From assembly GCA_030618945.1 (NCBI GenBank), contig JAUXCI010000017.1, positions 1 to 18,302 on the forward strand: a stretch of 18,302 nt of DNA, read 5' to 3'. Each line of letters opens with the position of its first letter. Positions within the stretch are counted from its first letter, which is position 1. The translations under genes and the position numbers were made by a program. Source of the stretch: Flavobacteriaceae bacterium. GTDB taxonomy: Bacteria; Bacteroidota; Bacteroidia; Flavobacteriales; Flavobacteriaceae. The notes beneath the pieces are model-generated. The model was not told where the DNA came from. It saw nothing but the letters and a program-made list of their open reading frames with translations, and did not search any database. Below, one piece after another: positions 13,886 to 18,302 of the stretch.

Positions 13886-15019
13886 TTATAAAAGGCCTTT
13901 AGTACTTGGTAGAATCATTTTATCAACATCCCTCTTTACAGCCACCTTAATGGCCTTTGCAAAAGCTTTAAAAATGGCTTCTATTTTATGGTGCTCATTT
14001 TGACCTTCTGCCTTTATGTTCAAATTCGCTTTGGCTCCATCTGTAAAAGACTTAAAGAAGTGATAAAACATTTCTGTGGGCATGTCACCAATTTTTTCTC
14101 TTTTGAATTCAACATCCCATTCCAGCCAGTTCCTACCACCAAAATCAATGGCCACCTGAGCCAGGCAATCGTCCATAGGTAAGGTAAATCCATACCTTTC
14201 AATCCCCCTTTTATCTTCAAGGGCCTTGCCAAAAACCTCTCCCAATACAATCGCAGTATCTTCCATGGTATGGTGCTCGTCAACTTCAAGGTCTCCCTTG
14301 ACCTTTATCTCGAGGTCCATATTACCATGCCGGGCGATCTGATCAAGCATATGGTCAAAAAATTTCAAACCAGTATCAATAGTGCTTTTACCCCTACCGT
14401 CGAGGTTTAACTTGATATAAATGTCGGTCTCTTTTGTTTTTCTCGAAATCTCAACACTCCTTTTCTTTAATTTTAGATATTCATAAATGCACTGCCAATT
14501 ATCTGTTTCAAGCCCAATATAGGACTCCAGTTCAATATTCGAAACCGAAACCTCGTTCGCCCCTAAATTTGTTTCGTTGTTGATAAATATTCCTTTGGCA
14601 TCAAGGTTTTTAGCCAGTTCCATATCAGTCATTCTATCTCCGATCACAAATGAATTTTTTAAATCATAGCTTTCTGAAAAATAAGCCCCCAATAATCCTG
14701 TTCCGGGCTTTCTGTCAGGAGAATTTTCCTTCGGGAAGCTGCGATCGATAAATTGTTTATCAAATACTACACCTTCATTTTCAAAGGTTTCCATGATGAA
14801 ATTATGAACCGGGTAAAACGTATCTTCTGGAAAAATTTCTGTACCCAAACCGTCCTGATTAGTGATCATAACCAGTTCAAAATCCAGTTCAGCGGCTATT
14901 TTGGAAAGATAAAACAAGGCTTTTGGATAAAACTCAAGCTTCTCAAAACTGTCAATTTGTTCATCTTCAGGTTCCCTTATCATGGTTCCATCTCGGTCAA
15001 TGAATAATACTTTCTTCAT
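13886..15019 (-). CDS. hisB: Bifunctional histidinol-phosphatase / imidazoleglycerol-phosphate dehydratase
   Basis: The N-terminal HAD domain (residues about 1-170) dephosphorylates histidinol phosphate: FIDRDGT with Asp8 and Asp10, MITNQDG, RKPG and the acidic GDRMTD motif are all there. The C-terminal domain (about 185-377) dehydrates imidazole glycerol phosphate and keeps its manganese-site motifs [21 protein letters not shown] and [13 protein letters not shown]. The length of 377 residues is normal for the fused enzyme. As far as I can align it from memory, the zinc-binding Cys/His cluster of the E. coli phosphatase domain is absent: the matching stretch reads [16 protein letters not shown], with no Cys or His. 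Gaps to hisC (3 bases) and hisH (1 base) are minimal. Confidence 0.96.
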   Translation of the reverse strand: MKKVLFIDRDGTMIREPEDEQIDSFEKLEFYPKALFYLSKIAAELDFELVMITNQDGLGTEIFPEDTFYPVHNFIMETFENEGVVFDKQFIDRSFPKENSPDRKPGTGLLGAYFSESYDLKNSFVIGDRMTDMELAKNLDAKGIFINNETNLGANEVSVSNIELESYIGLETDNWQCIYEYLKLKKRSVEISRKTKETDIYIKLNLDGRGKSTIDTGLKFFDHMLDQIARHGNMDLEIKVKGDLEVDEHHTMEDTAIVLGEVFGKALEDKRGIERYGFTLPMDDCLAQVAIDFGGRNWLEWDVEFKREKIGDMPTEMFYHFFKSFTDGAKANLNIKAEGQNEHHKIEAIFKAFAKAIKVAVKRDVDKMILPSTKGLL

Positions 15020-15022
15020 GGC

Positions 15023-16087
15023 TTAGGATTTGGTGTTTTTATCTAATAAACGCAATGCGCTCATTAATTTTTTGTTTTCTTCAGCAGTTCCTACGGTTAT
15101 TCGCAGGCAATTTTCACATAGAGGCTCCTTAGTTCTATTTCTGACAACCAGGTGCATATTGATCAATTGCTCATGTCTTGTATTCGCTTCATCCACCTTT
15201 ATCAATAAAAAGTTGCTATCTGATGGATAGATTTGTTTTACAAATCCGATACTTGACAATTCCTTTTTAAGCAACAACTTATTAGCAAGAATATTTTTAA
15301 TCTCTTCAATACGAATCTCTTCCCTCTCAATATAATCCAATGCCTTTTTTTGGGTCAATACATTGACATTATAAGGCATTTTAATCTTTTTTAGCAAATC
15401 GATGACCCGACTATTGGCATAACAGGCTCCCAGTCTTATTCCGGCTAGACCATAGGCCTTTGAAAAAGTCTGGGTCACGATAAGATTATTATATTCATCG
15501 AGTTTAGTTAGCCAGCTTTCTCCATCCGCAAAATCAATATAGGCTTCATCAATAATCACTAATAGCCCAAATTCCAAAATCTCTAAGATATCCTCTTTTT
15601 TCATAAGGTTAGCAGTGGGGTTATTGGGAGAGCAAATAAAAATGGCCTTGGTTTGTTTGTTAATTTTGGTGAGAATACTAGGCACATCCAGCTGAAAACT
15701 CTCTTTAAGCCTCACTTTTTGGCAACTGATATCATTGATGTCAGACAATACTTCGAACATTCCAAAGGTTGGAACGTTGATTATAATATTGTCTTTACCT
15801 GGCTCAAAAAACACGCGGAAAATCATGTCAAGTATTTCATCACTTCCGTTACCAAGTAGAATTTGTTCGGGCCGAACTCTTTTAATTTCTGAGATCTTAT
15901 AGCGCAATGGCGTTTGATTAGGATCAGGATAGCGGTTCATTCCATTTTCATAAGGATTCTCATTGGCATCCAGATACACCAAATCCTGATCAAAATTTTT
16001 AAATTCTTCCTTGGCTGAAGCATAGGGCTTTAATCTGACTACAGAAGGCCTGGCCATTTTCAAAATGTCTATTTTATCTCCAGTCAT
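15023..16087 (-). CDS. hisC: Histidinol-phosphate aminotransferase
   Basis: This PLP-dependent class I/II aminotransferase converts imidazole acetol phosphate to histidinol phosphate. The 354-residue protein shows LDANENPY (substrate/cofactor region, about 39-46), GNGSDEILD (79-87), SPNNPTAN (153-160), IIDEAYIDF (178-186) and the Schiff-base Lys210 in TFSKAYGLAGIRLG. A C-terminal arginine in LRITVGT binds the carboxylate or phosphate. It starts 3 bases after hisD and ends 3 bases before hisB. It is complete, with no unusual features. Confidence 0.96.
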   Translation of the reverse strand: MTGDKIDILKMARPSVVRLKPYASAKEEFKNFDQDLVYLDANENPYENGMNRYPDPNQTPLRYKISEIKRVRPEQILLGNGSDEILDMIFRVFFEPGKDNIIINVPTFGMFEVLSDINDISCQKVRLKESFQLDVPSILTKINKQTKAIFICSPNNPTANLMKKEDILEILEFGLLVIIDEAYIDFADGESWLTKLDEYNNLIVTQTFSKAYGLAGIRLGACYANSRVIDLLKKIKMPYNVNVLTQKKALDYIEREEIRIEEIKNILANKLLLKKELSSIGFVKQIYPSDSNFLLIKVDEANTRHEQLINMHLVVRNRTKEPLCENCLRITVGTAEENKKLMSALRLLDKNTKS

Positions 16088-16090
16088 GAC

Positions 16091-17389
16091 TCAATAAATA
16101 TTATTGTTTTGAATCTCTTTTAATCTTAAACTCACGGCATTCTTATGGGCGAACAAGCCTTCTGCCTCCGCCATTTCTTCAATGGCTGAACCAATATTGA
16201 TCAGGCCCTGAGCCGAAATTTCCTGAAAACTCACTGCCTTTTGAAAGGCGTCAAGGTTGACCCCGCTAAAATTTCGTGCAAAGCCGTTTGTGGGCAGCGT
16301 ATGATTTGTGCCTGACGCATAATCACCAGCACTTTCCGGGCTGTAATTTCCAAGGAAAACAGATCCCGCATTGATGACTTTTGGTAGGATCTCATTTTTA
16401 TTTGCTGTATTTATGATCAAATGTTCAGGCGCATAAGTATTGATAAGTTCCAGAGCCATCTCATCCGAACCACAGTATATCAGTTTAGAGTTTTCAATAG
16501 CCTGCGCAGCAATATCCTTTCTCGGAAGCTCCTGAAGTTGTAAATTTATCTCCTTTTCTATATCATCCAAAAATATTTTAGATCGGCTTACAAGAATTAC
16601 CTGACTGTCTGCACCGTGTTCTGCCTGCGACAGCAAATCAGAGGCCATAAAACGAGCATTGGCAGTGTCATCAGCAAAGACCAATAGTTCACTGGGCCCT
16701 GCGGGAAGGTCGATACCCACTCCATACTTTAAAGCCATTTGTTTGGCTACTGTTACAAACTGGTTTCCTGGACCGAATAATTTATACACTTTTGCAATCG
16801 TCTCTGTACCAAAAGTCATGGCAGCAATGGCCTGTATTCCTCCAATTTTGTATACTTTTTCAATACCACAAAGTTGAGCCGTAAATAATATTGCCGGGTG
16901 TATATTGCCTTCAGCATCGCTTGGGCTACACATGATGACCTCTTTACAGCCCGCGATTTGAGCTGGAATGGCAAGCATTAGAATGGTTGAGAACAAAGGT
17001 GCCGATCCTCCCGGGATATATAGACCTACTTTTTCAATAGGTCTTTTCTCCTGCCAGCATATAACGCCTTCAGTAGTTTCTACCTTATTGCTCACTGTTA
17101 TTTGCGACCTGTGAAAAGCTTCAATATTCCTTTTCGCCAATTTGATAGCATCTTTTAATGCCTCGCTAAGCTGGTTTTTTGAATTATCAAGGCTTTCTGA
17201 TGTAACAAGCAGTTCTTTTAAATCAGCTTTATCAAATTTCTTAACGTATTTCTTAATCGCGGTATCCCCATTAAGCGATACATCATCAAAAATCTCGGCA
17301 ACCGTTGACTCAATCTGATCATAGGTTTGGGTAGGTCTTTTTAACAATTCGGGCCATTCCTTTTTTAAGGGATCGATAAATTTCTTCAT
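16091..17389 (-). CDS. hisD: Histidinol dehydrogenase
   Basis: This NAD-dependent, zinc-containing enzyme oxidises L-histidinol to L-histidine in the last two steps. With the start at 17389 (MKKFIDP) it has 432 residues. The NAD-binding segment VGLYIPGGSAPLFST (121-135) and FGPGNQFV (205-212) are present. So are the zinc ligands Gln255 and His258 in LLSQAEHGAD, the catalytic Glu-His pair in YAPEHLI, and AGDYASGTNHTLPT with further zinc and substrate residues. An upstream in-frame ATG at 17428 would overlap the end of hisG and add 13 atypical residues, so I reject it. The gap to hisG is 10 bases. Confidence 0.96.
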   Translation of the reverse strand: MKKFIDPLKKEWPELLKRPTQTYDQIESTVAEIFDDVSLNGDTAIKKYVKKFDKADLKELLVTSESLDNSKNQLSEALKDAIKLAKRNIEAFHRSQITVSNKVETTEGVICWQEKRPIEKVGLYIPGGSAPLFSTILMLAIPAQIAGCKEVIMCSPSDAEGNIHPAILFTAQLCGIEKVYKIGGIQAIAAMTFGTETIAKVYKLFGPGNQFVTVAKQMALKYGVGIDLPAGPSELLVFADDTANARFMASDLLSQAEHGADSQVILVSRSKIFLDDIEKEINLQLQELPRKDIAAQAIENSKLIYCGSDEMALELINTYAPEHLIINTANKNEILPKVINAGSVFLGNYSPESAGDYASGTNHTLPTNGFARNFSGVNLDAFQKAVSFQEISAQGLINIGSAIEEMAEAEGLFAHKNAVSLRLKEIQNNNIY

Positions 17390-17399
17390 GACGATAGTT

Positions 17400-18260
17400 T
17401 TAAAGTACCATTTTTTCAATTGGAACAACTAAAATTCCTTCTGCGCCCAATTCTTGTAAATCATCAATAACTTCCCAGAATTTATTCTTATCAATTACGG
17501 TGTGAATGGAACTCCAGCCTTCTTCTGCCAAAGGTAAAACCGTCGGACTTCTCATACCTGGTAAAATTTTAATCACGTTCTCGATCTTTTCATTAGGTAC
17601 ATTCATGAGGGCGTACTTAAAATTCCTTGCTTTTAGTACTGACTGGATTCTAAACTGTAATTTGTTGAGTATCTCTTTCTTGTCAGTATTAATCAAAGGA
17701 GAAACAGCCAAAACCGCCTCTGATCTGCTGATTAGTTCAACTTCCTTTAAATTGTTTTTGAACAAGGTACTGCCGCTGCTTACAATGTCGCATATGGCAT
17801 CGGCCAGGCCAATGTTCGGGGCAATCTCCACGGATCCTGAAATTTCGTGCAATTCAGCCTTAACCCCTTTTTCCCGCAAGAACTCATTGAGTGTGTTTGG
17901 ATAAGAAGTAGCTATTCTTTTTCCTTGTAAATCTTTAATACTATTATAGTTAAATGCTTTAGGAACAGCTAAACAAACCCTGCATTTTGAAAACGACAAT
18001 CGCTCAATAATATCTATTGCACCCTGGTCTTTTTCAATCAAAAGATTTTCGCCTATAATGGCGATATCAACCACTCCATCTAAAAGCTATTGTGGAATAT
18101 CACTGTTTCTCAGGTAAAGGATTTCCATAGGGAAGTTCGATACCGTAGAACGTAATTGATCTAAACCATTACTTATCGAAATTCCACACTCTTTTAAAAT
18201 TTTGAGGGAATCTTCATTGAGTCTACCTGACTTTTGAATTGCAATTTTTAATCTTTCCAT
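17400..18260 (-). pseudogene. hisG: ATP phosphoribosyltransferase, long form, interrupted by an in-frame TAG
   Basis: HisG makes PR-ATP from ATP and PRPP, the first and feedback-controlled step of histidine synthesis. From ATG 18260 (MERLKIAIQKSGRL) the frame continues for 57 codons to IPQ, meets TAG at 18089-18087 (codon 58), and resumes in the same frame with LLDGVVDIAIIGEN through to MVL-TAA at 17402-17400. Without the TAG it would be a normal long-form enzyme of 286 residues with a C-terminal regulatory domain (about 215-286). In homologues I recall, the interrupted position is a hydrophobic residue, so a Tyr codon TAT or TAC changed by one base is the simplest origin. Restart at GTG 18074 would lose 62 essential residues. 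Everything else in the operon looks intact, so a sequencing error, a recent null mutation or amber readthrough are all possible. Confidence 0.85.
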
Positions 18261-18302
18261 GTTTATATTTTTGGTCTGAGCATAGAAATGGGCCATAAAA
18301 AA
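18261..18302 (-). other. Start of the his operon leader, truncated by the window edge
   Basis: Only 42 bases upstream of hisG are visible. They contain an in-frame ATG (MAHFYAQTKNIN) leading into hisG, but the family N-terminus starts at the later ATG. No run of histidine codons, attenuator hairpin or TAnnTTTG box is visible in this short piece; these would lie beyond the window. Confidence 0.3.

Noticed and set aside
14020..14289. Minus-strand ORF of 89 codons inside hisB
   Set aside because: Alternative frame of the IGP dehydratase domain; the hisB frame carries all conserved motifs.
17506..17904. Plus-strand ORF of 132 codons
   Set aside because: Antisense to hisG, whose conserved sequence explains this region. 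No independent motif or start signal.
17400..18296. Two separate genes: a 69-codon ORF (18296-18087) and a 224-codon ORF starting GTG 18074
   Set aside because: Both are parts of one hisG in the same frame, separated only by a TAG. Neither half alone is a recognisable complete protein, and the first half's upstream extension to 18296 is not part of the family N-terminus.
18261..18302. Histidine-rich leader peptide or attenuator for the his operon
   Set aside because: The 42 visible bases contain only one His codon and no hairpin; the real leader would be outside the window.
1..18302. CRISPR array, tRNA or rRNA genes, prophage or defence genes
   Set aside because: No regularly spaced repeats, no cloverleaf or rRNA-like sequence, and every substantial reading frame is explained by housekeeping, membrane, lipoprotein or transposase genes.

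Overview
The window looks like chromosome of a low-GC member of the Bacteroidota, most likely a flavobacterium. The evidence is AT-rich intergenic DNA, start codons without a recognisable Shine-Dalgarno sequence, promoter boxes of the TAnnTTTG type (one with a TTG exactly 17 bases upstream), lipoproteins with an acidic stretch after the lipobox cysteine, a CCC-motif membrane protein, and a long-form HisG with a bifunctional HisB and HisIE. All stops used are standard. This placement is inference from sequence features, not a database search.

Layout. 1-1007 (+) is the 3' part of an M1-family metallopeptidase, cut by the window edge at its zinc site and followed by a strong hairpin terminator. 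A 51-residue small ORF of unknown function lies at 1251-1406 (+). An IS3-family insertion sequence fills about 1425-2835 (-), with imperfect terminal repeats and orfA/orfB joined by an in-frame A AAA AAG slippery heptamer. Next come pcm (-), a 350-base gap with a possible gene remnant, a two-gene unit of small cysteine-bearing membrane proteins (DUF2752 then CCC-motif, -), an Smr-domain protein (+), an unknown lipoprotein (-), a cysteine desulfurase (+), a predicted surface lipoprotein joining an FKBP domain to calcium-binding repeats (-), typA/bipA (-) and a Cof-type HAD phosphatase (+).

The right 7.6 kb is one tightly packed minus-strand operon, in transcription order hisG-hisD-hisC-hisB-hisH-hisA-(38-residue ORF)-hisF-hisIE-thioesterase. 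Apart from the thioesterase and the small ORF, these genes cover the classical histidine pathway, and every junction is between a 4-base overlap and a 10-base gap. Two things stand out. First, hisG is interrupted by one in-frame TAG at codon 58, with the rest of the protein intact, so as written the first committed step of the pathway is broken. Second, the only apparent gap in the operon (121 bases between hisA and hisF) is filled exactly by an unannotated 38-codon ORF with coupled junctions.

I see no CRISPR array, tRNA, rRNA, defence island or phage module. The best candidates for something new are the small ORF inside the his operon, the DUF2752/CCC membrane pair and the broken hisG. None of them amounts to a demonstrated new system.
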